Position numbers and translations under genes: made by a program. From Blastobasis lacticolella (taxonomy: Eukaryota > Arthropoda > Insecta > Lepidoptera > Blastobasidae), in the NCBI GenBank assembly GCA_905147135.1, contig LR990050.1, positions 1,748,501-1,812,500 of the forward strand: a stretch of 64,000 nucleotides of DNA, read 5' to 3'. Below, piece by piece: positions 11,442 through 21,044 of the stretch (within the stretch, counting starts at the first letter, position 1; the number at the start of each line of letters is the position of its first letter). Below the pieces are notes generated by a model. It had not been told where the DNA came from, ran no database searches, and saw only the letters and a list, made by a program, of their open reading frames with translations.

Positions 11442-11642
11442 ACCTTAGAAAGGAACGCATCGATTCTATGCGGGGGAAATAATATCTCCGGACACACAGC
11501 GATAGAAGGGAACGTCACGTTGAGCTTTATAGTCTCGTACTGCACCAGGTACGTCGGGTTGTCGTAGAACCTCTTCACGGTGGCCAAGACAACGGTGGTT
11601 GATATAAGCAACAGCACCAGCAGACAGATGATCCATGCTCTT
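11442..11642 (-). CDS. PPK gene A, TM1 exon (exon 3)
   Basis: The 201-bp exon has acceptor CCCCCAG|AAGAGC and donor AAGGT|GTAAGT. The translation starts RAWIICLLVLLLISTTVVLA, the first membrane helix, followed by KRFYDNPTYLVQYE and then LNVTFPSIAVCPEI. The last is the DEG/ENaC post-TM1 motif (FPxVxxC). It joins exon 2 in phase (AG|A gives Arg). Copy B (45642-45842) changes L to F and V to A near the end. The intron just upstream diverges visibly more between the copies than the exon, as expected under constraint. Confidence 0.92.
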
Positions 11643-11948
11643 CTGGGGGATTGTTTATTTATTTTATTATTATTTTTATGTTCAAGAGCACAAGTCAATT
11701 TTGAGAAAATTTTGCTTTGCAGCTGCAGCAACATACGTATTTCGACTATTTAGTGCTGCATTAGCCAAATTGAGTTGGTTAATATAACTTGCTATGGTAA
11801 CCTAAAATACTCAAGGTTATAGGTAATTCAGAGTATTTATATTTCTAGTAAAATTCAGTTGCTACGTTCCTGGCCCATTCCCGTCGGAACCACATTGAAT
11901 TTTGGAAAAGCTATAACCGGGACGTTGAGAACAAGATGACGGTTAAGT

Positions 11949-12610
11949 GACGCATACATTTACTATGACCGCCTGTTCGCTGCACGCCTCCAGTGCCGTG
12001 GACAGGCGTGCGGTGAACAGATAGCCATAGTAAATGTACCATCGCTACCTCGGCACCGTTATCTCGTTCTCGGTGACGTAAAATCGGTTGTAGTTTTGGA
12101 GCTAATCAATTACAGACAAACAATAAATTTTTTCATTATAATATTTATTATAAAGAGAAGTAGTGACGAATACATTTACTATGACCGCCTGTCCACTGCA
12201 CGCCTCGAGTGCCGTGGACAAGCGTGCGGTGGACAGGTAGCCATAGTAAATGTACCATCGCTACCGCACTTGGCACTGTTATCTCGTTCTCGGTGACGTA
12301 AAATCGGTTGTAGTTTTGGAGCTAATCAATTACAAACAAACAATCAATTTTCTCTTTGTAATATTTATTATAAAGAGAAGTAGTGACGAATACATTTACT
12401 ATGACCGCCTGTCCACTACATGCCCGGCCCCGAGTGCCGTGGACAGGCGTGCGGTGGACAGGCAGCGTGTAGGCAGTTGTGTATCGCTACCTCGGCGCGT
12501 CATCTCTTTCTCGGTGACGTCCCGAGAACGATGGAGGTCTAAAGAATTTTTTAAATCGGCTGTAATTTTAGAGTTACAAATAAACAATCAATTTTCTCTT
12601 TATAACATTT
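11949..12610. repeat. Tandem repeat, three units of about 210-226 bp
   Basis: Units begin at 11949, 12175 and 12385, each with 'catttactatgaccgcctgt', a stem 'gtccactgcacgcc'/'gcgtgcggtggacagg', 'ctcggtgacgt' and 'aatcggttgtagttttgga' or a variant. Copy B has a single unit (about 46195-46420). The stem suggests that each unit is itself a small foldback element that was amplified. Confidence 0.85.
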
Positions 12611-12619
12611 ATAAGTATA

Positions 12620-13984
12620 GGTAAAATTGAAAATTTATTTCATTAATGCTGTATAAACCTTTTGACAGCTGCACAGAAATATGATTCTTATGACCGTGGC
12701 AATGCATTTAGGTATGTACTTTTGTTTGTATACCACTAAGGTTTTGTAACACTACAAAATATTGGAACTTTGTTAGACTTCTGCTTACGAGGTGCGGTAT
12801 GAACTATTCTAATGATCCGGTCTATGTGATCTTAATTCCTTTTTCTATATTTTTTATTTATGTAACTGTTTATTGTACACAATAATGATATACCTACATT
12901 TATTTGATTTCTTTATTTCAGTGTCTACCCTTCGTTATATAATAAACCAAATACTAAAACATTTTCTAAAATTACCTAATAACCTATTTTATTTATTAAA
13001 TATGCTATTCAATACTGCTGGTAAGCTGCCGAACCGCGTTGCTCAAAAAATTCTATCAAAATATTTAGCCAAATTTCGGTTAAAGCTTGTTGAAATTCAA
13101 TATGTACAAGCGCGGCGTATATTTCGTGTGAACTTCCATGAATCTACATTTAATCAAATTACTTTTGTTAGTCATGCAGGTTACTTGAAATTTGAAATAT
13201 AAAACTGGTATTTTACAACCAACACCGGACATACTGCAAACGGCGGACCTTTAAAATATATTTTTTAATTTTACTTACTTCTTTTTTTACTGATATATTA
13301 TAATTTTATCATTCCAATAGCATACCAACTCGAAAACAGTCGTTGAAGGAAGAACTTTTTTCATCTATAAAATTGTATAAAAGTATTTCATGTTACTGCA
13401 GGCTATAATTTATATCCCGAATTTCAATGTGGTTTTGCGGACGAAGTCACGGGCAAAAGCCTAACGCCTAGAAATCAAGCACATGGGTTTCATCCAACAG
13501 AAATGCAGAACCGCGTGTGTGTTGTCACTTTGAGGACTCGCTTTCCGCTGACTCTTTTCTAATGCCCTTATTACACGAAGCAAAATGTCCCACATTTTGC
13601 TTCACATCAATGTGAATTGAATAAGGTTCATTTTTGTAGCACTAATATTATATGCCGCGTCACTCCGATTTTCAAAATGCGCGGTACAAAGATAGCTAAT
13701 GCCCGATTTACTTTGATCAAGTGTTTAGCAAAGTTGATAAGTACAGTGAGTAAGTACAGTGGTGTATACCGATCGGAGAGTTGCAAGCCACCTTGGCTTA
13801 TTAAGATACTCAGGGACAAACGAGCAGACAGCCCACCTGATGGTAAGTGGTAACTATCGCCCATAACATCAACAATTCAAGCTTGCAAGCCGCCTTTCAG
13901 TTAATACGCGCTTGCACTAGACCCGCTCTGCCCTTCCGAGCCTAAAGAGCAGTAATAGATAAATTTGTAACAGTAATAGATTAT
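12620..13984. other. Intronic, no gene recognised
   Basis: AT-rich intron of gene A, shared with copy B except for a short-repeat insertion there at 46962. At 13812-13960 there is a repeat of 'cagcccacctgatggtaagt' type followed by 'ctagacccgctctgcccttc', distantly like S4. Nothing else is identified. Confidence 0.6.
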
Positions 13985-14622
13985 ATTTGGGAGGTTTGGC
14001 AGTGCAGATTGTGAAGCGCTTCAAATACTTGGGACATATTTTAACAGAGGACCTCAGAGACGACGCTGACATAGAGAGAGAGAGGAGGGCGTTGTCGGTG
14101 AGGGCGAACATGCTCGCGCGCATGTTTGGCAAGTGTAGTAAAGAAGTTAAAATAGCCTTTTTTCAGTGTTTCTACACTTGCCAACTATGGACTAACTTCT
14201 CTGGTAAATCGCGTAACTCTATGAGAGTGCAATATAATGACTCATTTCGCATTCTCATGGGTATGCCGCGCTACTGCAGCGCGTCGGGCATGTTCGCCGA
14301 ACACCGCGTTCCGGATTACTTTACAATCGTCAGGTCCCGCATAGCCTCCTTCTGGAGCGCGCTGCGCACTTCTGGCAACAGCATACTCAGGGCCGTCTCT
14401 GAGGATCTCACTAGTCCTATTTTTAAATATTGGCTGTCTGTCCATAGAGACCAGAACAAAAAATGATGGTACCTACCTGACAGACGACAGTGTATTTTTA
14501 ACACTCAATTTACATTATTATTATTATTGTTGTATTTTTATATTATTCATTATTTATTTTATTGTAATTATTGTATATTGGGTTTTTATTGCCTTTAATA
14601 AAGATATATTATTATTATTATA
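13985..14622 (+). mobile_element. 5'-truncated LINE fragment, copy A only
   Basis: Frame 13987-14466 encodes the post-RT C-terminal domain (RFKYLGHILTEDLRDDADIE, YCSASGMFAEHRV), followed by a 3' UTR ending in 'aataaagatat' and ATT units. It is the same family as 30305-34531. Compared with that copy about four codons are missing before CFYTCQLW. Copy B at about 48060 reads straight through ('cagtaatagcgaaaatg'), so the insertion is private to A. Confidence 0.85.
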
Positions 14623-14851
14623 AAATGACGTTTCGGGAAGACAACGTTTCAAATAAATTTTAAAAATTTAATTATTACTGCATTTTAGGCTTAGTACGGC
14701 CACAGTCAGGGCGCTCGCCACTCGCCACTGTACTTGTATAGTCAACAGCATGAAGACCTACACACCCAGTATAAGATGACCTAGTAACTCTAAGGACGAG
14801 CATAACAATATAGCTCCTTTTACACTAGTTTATACGATGTCAAAACCTTAC

Positions 14852-15009
14852 CTCCATCTTCCTTCAGCCAGTCTAACAGCTCCGTGGAACTGCGCCTCTC
14901 TCAGTAGCTTCACAAACATAATTAGGGAAATCACTGCAGCCGCTCCCACGTCAACAGAGCTCCAGCTGGTTTTAAACGCTTGTACAGCGTAAACGGCTTC
15001 GTGGCTATT
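14852..15009 (-). CDS. PPK gene A, cytoplasmic N-terminal exon (exon 2)
   Basis: The minus-strand translation ends KLLREAQFHGAVRLAEGRW and then AG, joining in phase to the TM1 exon. The FHG motif followed by a basic stretch corresponds to the SxHG motif that precedes TM1 in DEG/ENaC proteins and is linked to gating. The donor is GGAG|GTAAGG; the acceptor chosen is AAACAG|AATAGCC at 15009. A second in-frame acceptor lies 18 bases upstream. Translation could instead start at the internal MFVK codon. Copy B (53468-53625) has two substitutions in 158 bp, one synonymous and one V to M at that position. Confidence 0.75.
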
Positions 15010-15197
15010 CTGTTTAATATTTATGAGCTGTAATTGTAAGTTGCAGGGCTGTAATCAGTGAATATTGTTGTGTTGTTCAAGTTTTAAGGTATACCTGCTC
15101 TCGTATAATATTTTGTCGTGATATAGATGGTTGGACAACCAAAGCGATGAATGAGGAGGGATGTAAGGAGATGAAATGTCTATCTCTACTAATAATC

Positions 15198-15440
15198 ATA
15201 ATAGCTATCTTGGCGTTAATGTCCTGGTTGTGCTGCGAGCACGTGGCCATCATCCAGGATTTGGGATCGGGTTATTACAGTGGAGTGACTATCATCTGAC
15301 CTCTGTGACCCTGCTACCAGGGGAACCTGACCAGATTGGATCATGGTTACAAATTCAGTTACCAATTTCATCACGATGTTTTTCCTCACCGTAAGAGCAT
15401 CGGTTAGCATTCAACTAATGTAGCTAACTCTGAAAACTCC
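15198..15440 (-). repeat. Short repeat family S3
   Basis: Minus-strand S3 copy with 'ggcgttaatgtcctggttgt' and 'accaggggaacctgacc'; the head is truncated. The fuller counterpart in copy B is at 53815-54160. Confidence 0.75.
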
Positions 15441-15635
15441 ACCACCTATTCCTGTTTTATATTACAACGTAAATATTTTTGTCACGTAGGTGGTTGGACA
15501 GTGAAAGCGATGAATGAGAACAAATGTGAAGAGATAAAATGCCGGGAACGACATTGAATATTGGAATAAACAATATTTATTAATTAATTAATTTCCATAC
15601 AGTTTTACAGCAATAAAATTTAGTTATTATTGTTT

Positions 15636-15815
15636 TTTTTAATGTTATACGGCAGACTAACAGGCAAGCACGCCAACTGATGGAAAGTGGTCACTGCCGC
15701 CTATGGACATCAGCAACATCAGGGGAGTCACTAATGCGTTGCACGCCTCTGAAGAGACCTCTAATATACCTCTTGAACGATCCCATGTCATAGTCCAAAG
15801 GAAACACTGCACAAT
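15636..15815 (+). repeat. Short repeat family S4
   Basis: Reference copy of S4: a T-rich start, 'tgttatacggcagac', 'aactgatggaaagtggtcac', 'cctatggacatcagcaacat', 'tgcgttgcacgcctctgaag' and 'gtcatagtccaaaggaaaca'. It is widespread in lepidopteran genomes in this general form (established pattern). Confidence 0.75.
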
Positions 15816-16109
15816 CCAAAGTTGCAATGCCAATAACAAAACAGCGGTTTAAAATTTTGAATATCAAACCATCTAGCAGTATGATAACCTAATGAGAAAA
15901 TAGAAAAGAAAAAGCTTTCATATACATAGGTTACATATAGGGATACATGCGCCTAAATATTTGTCTCTCTCCCACTGACTCACACTGACTGAATAAAAGC
16001 CTATGAGCTATTCTGCAAGCTACATTACTGATAAAATATTCATCAAAATTCGTTGAGTATTTTTTGCGTTAAGAAGTAACTCACAGTAACAACAGTGCGG
16101 TGGATGTGT

Positions 16110-16625
16110 TTGATCGAGTGCGTAACGAGCATATCCGTGCAGCCGCAGTCTTGGCGTGAGAGATATCGCGGATAAGTTAGAAGAGCCACGCCTGCGCGGG
16201 TTTGGTCATCTATTGCGTGAGGCCCAGGGAAACTTGGGAAATAGGTGCCTAAACCTGTGTATCAGGAAAGTGGTCTCACGGGAGACCCAAGAAACGATAG
16301 ATTAATATCGCCGAGTCGGACGCGAGAGCCAACAGCTTACGACGTGAGGATGCCGAAGATCGCGCAAAGTGGAGAAAGCAAATTAGGAAACCGGGCCCAG
16401 GTTGAGGGCTGTGGAAAATGGGGCAGGAAAGTTATCGGATGGCGACCACGTACCGGAAGGCGCAGTGTGGGTAGAGCTACCACTAGGTAAACCGACGATC
16501 CGTTAAAGATCTCCGGTACCAGCTGCATGCGGAAGGCACAAGACCGGCCTTTGTGGAGGCCTATGCCCAGAAGTGGGCGTCTTCCGGCTAATATAGTGAT
16601 AATGATGATGATGAGGATTAGAAGA
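16110..16625 (+). mobile_element. Decayed LINE 3' end (RTE-like)
   Basis: Broken plus-strand reading frames give pieces such as LEEPRLRGFGHLLREAQGN, the FGH...R tail of RTE-type reverse transcriptases. The 3' end carries 'ggcctatgcccagaagtggg' followed by ATG units (16600-16617). The copy B counterpart is 54790-55320. Confidence 0.65.
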
Positions 16626-16867
16626 ATGCATATATATACATATAAACAAATACGGCCCAGTTCGAAATCAATCATTCACGCGATATCTAGTTTAAATATC
16701 GTCCGAAGCGCTGAAGCGATAAAAAGATTATTACCCCTAAATATTTTAGTGCAGGCCTGTATGTAGCTAGCTGTTTGTGGGGGTATTGTATACACAGACC
16801 TATGTCGATACTATGTTCAAGTATTTATTTAGAAATGAATTTTGTAAACTATTGCAGTTATTATCAG

Positions 16868-17364
16868 ATATTTTAAGAGATTGTTTTGGGGTTTTGTAAG
16901 CTTTCTTACAGTTCAGTTGTAATCCCTACAGCTTCTATGAACCGTAATAGGTTCTTAGTACTGATATCGTGCACCTCATCAGGTAGTAGTTGGTTTTTAC
17001 ACAGATGGATGCTACGTTTGCGCATCAGGGCCTCACATTTACAGATCAGGTGGAGAGGCATTTCATCCTCCTCATTACAAAATCTACAGTCCTTTGTTCT
17101 GCTGATCTTCAAGTTATACATGTGCTTGTTCAGCCCACAGTGACCAGTCAGAGCCCTTGTCAGTATACGCAACTTATTCCTATTAAGTAGTAACAGTTCT
17201 TTGGCATGCCGCTTATTATAGGCTTTGACTAATGCCCTAGAATGTGTTAAGCCCGGCTGATTATTCCAGTGCCCTAATGATTGCTCTTTGGAGTTTATAT
17301 GAAGGGTCAGTTTTACAAGGCTTTTTGGTAAGCCACAGAATATTTCTGGGCCATATGTTGGTAT
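16868..17364 (-). mobile_element. LINE 3' fragment with RNase H-like / zinc-knuckle end
   Basis: The minus-strand frame down to 16906 is open and encodes RALTGHCGLNKHMYNLKISR and CRFCNEEDEMPLHLICKC, the C-terminal end typical of I/R1/Jockey-group ORF2 proteins (post-RNase H CCHC-like knuckle). The frame extends into the neighbouring S1 repeat, so its apparent ATG is not native. The same frame is intact in copy B (55565-56061). Only the extreme 3' end of an element is left. Confidence 0.75.
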
Positions 17365-17630
17365 GGCCGTGTGGTGTCCGGCAGAGTAGAATAGCACCAA
17401 CCCCTTACACTCATCGGTGTCGTACAAGGCGACTAATGTTTTCGAGGCAAAAGATCAAGAGTCTCCGTAGTCTGGAAAATGGGCAGCAGCATTTTCTATT
17501 GTTATATTTAAACACTGCGATCTCCAACCCGCCTGCCAAGCGTGGAGATTATGGCAATAACCTCCCCTTTCGTAGGAGAGACCCTAAATCCTGCAGTGGA
17601 CTGTTACGGGCTGTGATGATGATGATGAAT
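17365..17630 (+). repeat. Short repeat family S1
   Basis: Full-length S1 ending in four GAT units. Copy B counterpart at 56062-56320. Confidence 0.75.
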
Positions 17631-17837
17631 ACAAATATAAAAACAGTAGGTTAATGAAAACCTGTGTTACAGATCTCCAGGCTCCCAATCTCCTGCATCT
17701 CTTACAAATAAATAAATTTGTAAGGGATTGGATCAAAGAAATTGAAAAGTTAGCTACCTTCATGCTTATGGCTAGACTGGCAATTTTTTTTTGCTCTGTG
17801 GATTGGATGTCATCATCATCATCAGCCTATACGACCT

Positions 17838-18063
17838 GACGACCTGAGTGGTTCAATGGTCAACATGCCGGTCTGCCACGATAGAGGTCCCGGGTTCGAT
17901 TCCCGGCCGGGCAGAAATTGAAATGATGAATTTTAATTTGTGTTACGGGTCTGGGTATCCTATGTATAATAAGTATGTATTTAAAAAGTATTTAAGTAAT
18001 ATATCAGTTATCTAGCACCCATAGTACAAGCTTTGCTTGGTTTGGAGCTAGATGGCGCTGTGT
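17838..18063 (+). repeat. Short repeat family S2, tRNA-derived SINE with both boxes
   Basis: Best S2 copy: an A-box-like 'gtggttcaatggtcaac', B box 'gggttcgattccc', then body 'gaattttaatttgtgttacg' and 'gatggcgctgtgtgaatttg'. Copy B counterpart at 56535-56758 carries a deletion after the B box. Confidence 0.8.
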
Positions 18064-18068
18064 GAATT

Positions 18069-18405
18069 TGTCCACGAATATTTATTTTTATTTATACTAG
18101 TCCACTGCTGGACATAGGCCTTCCCCAATGAGCGCTAATGCACCATGTCCTCAGCTTGCCGCATCCAGCATCCACCCGCAGCCTTTCGCAAATCGTCACT
18201 CCATCTGGCCGGGGGGCGTCCTACACTACTCTTGCCGAGTCGCGGTCTCCACTCAAGAACTCGATTACCCCAGTGGTTTTCGGTTCGTCGGCAGATATGG
18301 CCAGCCCACTGCCACTTCAGCGTGCTAATTCTGTGCGCTATGTCAGTCACTTTGGTTCTCTGTCGGATTACTTCGTTACGAATTTTGTCCTTGGATTGGA
18401 TGTAT
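18069..18405 (-). mobile_element. RTE-type LINE 3' fragment
   Basis: The minus-strand frame 18350-18135 reads TLKWQWAGHICRR ... VGRPPARWSDDLRKAAG, the conserved C-terminal end of RTE-clade reverse transcriptases. 'tagtccactgctggacatag' at 18099 is the usual 3' UTR of such elements in Lepidoptera. Copy B counterpart at 56762-57150. Confidence 0.85.
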
Positions 18406-18417
18406 ACAATAAAAATA

Positions 18418-18720
18418 ATTATCTTGGCGTTAATGTCCCGGTTGTGCTTTCGCGAACGAGGGCATGAGCATGGGCATCCGCCTTGAGCATGATCCAGATA
18501 ATGATGGTGGAGCGACTGCCATCTGACCTCAGTGACATTGCTACCAGGGAACCTGACAAAATTAGGTCATAGTTACACATCCAGTCGCCTGAATGTGCAG
18601 GTTTCATCACGATGTTTTCGCTCACCGTTAGAGCATCGGTCAGAATTCTACTAATGTACATAACACAAAAAAAAACATTGGTACATGGATGCAGTGGGAT
18701 TCGAACCCGGTACCTCTCGC
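18418..18720 (-). repeat. Short repeat family S3
   Basis: Minus-strand S3 with the head at the right ('gattcgaacccggtacctctcgc'). Copy B counterpart 57145-57430. Confidence 0.75.
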
Positions 18721-19038
18721 ATACGGGTATATGTATGAACTAAACATGGCCCTTTGAGTTTGAACTACGAACTCGCAACAAATAGGGCTCTTGAAACAAC
18801 CTATCTAACAGTGATTAATAGTATAAACCACACCCGGTTAAGACGGAACCCAACCCTCGCACAATGCATCCAACAACGCACGCAACGCAACTCCTACACT
18901 AATGTAGAGCCATATAACACTCAGAACCAACTGAAATACAGCACTGCCATCTGCAGTCTGCCGCGACGTATCGTCTGTTGCTGCGTGCAGTCGACTACGA
19001 ACTCGCACCTGTGTTTTTTTATACCACTAAGGCATAAA

Positions 19039-19290
19039 GGCCGTGTAGTATCCGGCAGAGTAGAATAGCACCAATCCCCTACACTCGTATGTGTTGTACT
19101 AGGCCACTAAAGTTTTCGAGGCAAGAGATGTAGAGCCTCCGTAGGCTGGAAAATGGACAGCAGCTTTTTCTATTGTTATATTTTTAACACTGCGATCTCC
19201 AGCCAAGCGTGGAGATTATAGATATAACCTCCCCTTTCGTGTGAGAGGCCCTAAGTCCTACAGTGGACTGTTATGGACTGTGATGATAAA
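19039..19290 (+). repeat. Short repeat family S1
   Basis: Plus-strand S1. In copy B this repeat is cut after about 100 bases (57769-57868), where the flanking sequence differs between copies. Confidence 0.7.
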
Positions 19291-19603
19291 GGTGGCAGCC
19301 ATGCTTACGGCCTGCCTGATGGTAAGCAGTTAACACAGCCTATGGACGTTTGTAATACCAGAGGTATCACTCCTGCGCTATCGACCCCGTAAAAACATTT
19401 TCACCCCTTTATTGAAGAAATGAAATTAAAGACATTTATTGCGTAACAAAGACATCAATCACAGCAATCACATAATATAAATTTAGCATTTAAACAAATT
19501 AATAATACTAATATAAAATATTTCCATAAAAAATTACAAAATTTATATGTCGATTAGAAATTGTTGTCCTGTGTTGTGTCCACACTTTGCTAACAAAAGT
19601 ACC

Positions 19604-19667
19604 TCACTCAGCATGAACCACGGCCGGAGCCGCGGCGCTGATCTTCCGCGAGTCCCACGGAGTGAAT
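19604..19667 (-). CDS. Candidate short terminal exon, unknown product
   Basis: A pyrimidine-rich acceptor (CTGCCTTCTAG|ATTCAC) is followed by an open frame ending at a stop. In the frame beginning FTPWDSRKIS the stop is TGA here and TAA in copy B (58002-58065). The other differences are one synonymous change and two replacements (A to V, V to M). Swapped but retained stops hint at coding use. The exon is tiny, and another frame is also open to a shared TGA. It is not recognised; it could be an alternative 3' end of the transcript starting at 21044. Confidence 0.25.
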
Positions 19668-19699
19668 CTAGAAGGCAGTGAGTGCCTTTAGGCAGAAAT

Positions 19700-20640
19700 T
19701 ATGATCTTAAAGAAGAAATATACTACATAAGCTAAGTCTTAAGCCTTGAATAAATTACGCATATTATACCTAATACAGCCCAAGACATTGCTATTACATA
19801 CATATTTTATAAGTTAAGAACTCCAATCCCTACCGACATTGTACGTGTTTTACTACACATAAATGAGTCATGTTGCCTTACAACATCGCCTGTAAAACAA
19901 TGCGGTTTTCGGCAGAGGCGCCTCTAGGGCAGTGCTTGGCAACTATGGCAACGGTAACTGGCAACTTATGCCGGTAATTTGGCATTTGGCGGCAGGCAAC
20001 CTCGTTATAGTGCGGGAGCTGGATGCTGTGACACCCACTTTACATCTTAAAAGTAAATTACGATGTAAATGTGATCGGACAACTAGGAAACACGAGTATA
20101 TAATAGTTTCAGGTAAGAGTTATAATACAAAATAAAATTCAATTAAAAAGGATTTATTTTCTAAATGATAATAATGTAAAAAGGCTAATATATATTATAA
20201 AACATATATTTTTACACTCTTTTGGATACGTCAAAACCACACCACACATACATTTGCCGACTGTTTTATACATATCAACATCGTAACTTAACCGACTGAT
20301 AGCGGAAACCCCCCGAAAAAGTTTACATATACTCACTAAATCTAAACTGCTAAACAGATTTTAATGAAATAAAGAAACTGCATCGAAATCGGTCCAGCCG
20401 TAAAGGAGACGCAATACACTTCAAATATAAAACACTCCTGTTTTTATGATCTACTGGGAATAAAAATTTGAGTCTCCGCAGACTCCAGAAGAGTGTGCTC
20501 GTGACCATGACACATGCAACTGCGTCGAAATATCGAGGTAAAAACAATACTAACCGCGGTAAACCCGATAACATGTGCGATGAAAGTTAAGTGAATAACC
20601 ACGAAGGTCTTAAAACCTATATAAATATATGTTATAAGTG
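19700..20640. other. Intronic, no gene recognised
   Basis: Shared with copy B (about 58100-58980). It contains an interspersed segment with 'gtctccgcagactccagaag' and 'acatgcaactgcgtcgaaat' (about 20470-20545), which looks like a common lepidopteran repeat and not a gene. Confidence 0.55.
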
Positions 20641-20805
20641 TTGCTTTTCTGTGTTATAATCCAGTGCTTCTCTCCAAACCAAGGTTGTCTGGAAAAGATC
20701 ACATTAGTGATAAGACCGCCCTTTGTACTACCTACCATATATTTTGAATCTGTATTTATGTTTTCTGGTGTGCAAATAAAGAGTATTGTATAAATAATCT
20801 TCATC
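20640..20805 (-). repeat. Short LINE 3'-end fragment
   Basis: The complement shows 'actctttatttgcacacc' and, further on, 'gggcggtcttatcactaatg' and 'ttccagacaaccttgg', which resembles the recurring 3' end of a lepidopteran LINE. Copy B has additional 'aatac' units next to it (59173-59185). Confidence 0.45.
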
Positions 20806-20861
20806 GAGCTCCTGGAGTATTGGCAGTACGCCGACGCCGTGTCGCCGCGGACCCATTTAAC

Positions 20862-21044
20862 CTGCCTTTGAATGCATTGATATGGCTGTAGCATTGTTGC
20901 AAGTTTCAGAACGTCCATGCCTTCAGTCGCCCACAAATTAATAGTGGATGTGACTTCATTGTCGAAAGCGCTGAAGGTTTTCTTGCTTTCTTGTTGCGCT
21001 GAATTGTATTGTTCACCTAAGTCTGAATGAATCCTATTTTCCAT
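20862..21044 (-). CDS. PPK gene A, candidate first coding exon
   Basis: The 61-codon frame starts MENRIHSDLGEQYNSAQQES and ends PYQCIQRQ at donor CAG|GTTAAA in phase 0. It is compatible with the phase-0 acceptor of exon 2 (15009). It lies where a first exon would be expected, just downstream of the preceding gene's TM2 exon. No domain is recognised and assignment to the PPK gene rests on position, phase and conservation. Copy B (59258-59440) has T to G in KKTFSAF and the equivalent donor. If splicing does not occur, the frame continues into a repeat. Confidence 0.5.

Larger units (their letters stand above)
2110..21044 (-). other. Gene A: PPK-type DEG/ENaC sodium channel (partial gene span)
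   Basis: This is the span of the recognised gene A exons in transcription order: 21044-20862, 15009-14852, 11642-11442, 10150-9959, 3372-3104 and 2245-2110. The penultimate and TM2 exons must lie left of base 1. Exon phases agree across the junctions 1/2 (0), 2/3 (phase 2: AG+A) and 3/4 (phase 2: GT+A). At least one extracellular exon between 9959 and 3372 was not found. DEG/ENaC subunits have two membrane segments with a large Cys-rich ectodomain and form trimeric, amiloride-type cation channels. In insects the PPK branch serves mechano-, osmo-, liquid and pheromone sensing, but which role applies here cannot be read from the sequence. Introns are packed with repeats. Confidence 0.8.

Noticed and set aside
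11438..11734. 98-codon ATG frame as the complete N-terminus of the PPK protein
   Set aside because: The first 30 codons diverge strongly between copies and precede a good CCCCCAG acceptor; exon 2 at 14852-15009 supplies an in-phase N-terminus with the HG motif.
17880..17910. Perfect tRNA B box, possible tRNA gene
   Set aside because: The head is followed by the repeated S2 body and recurs at several sites; it is a SINE, and a cloverleaf acceptor stem is not formed.
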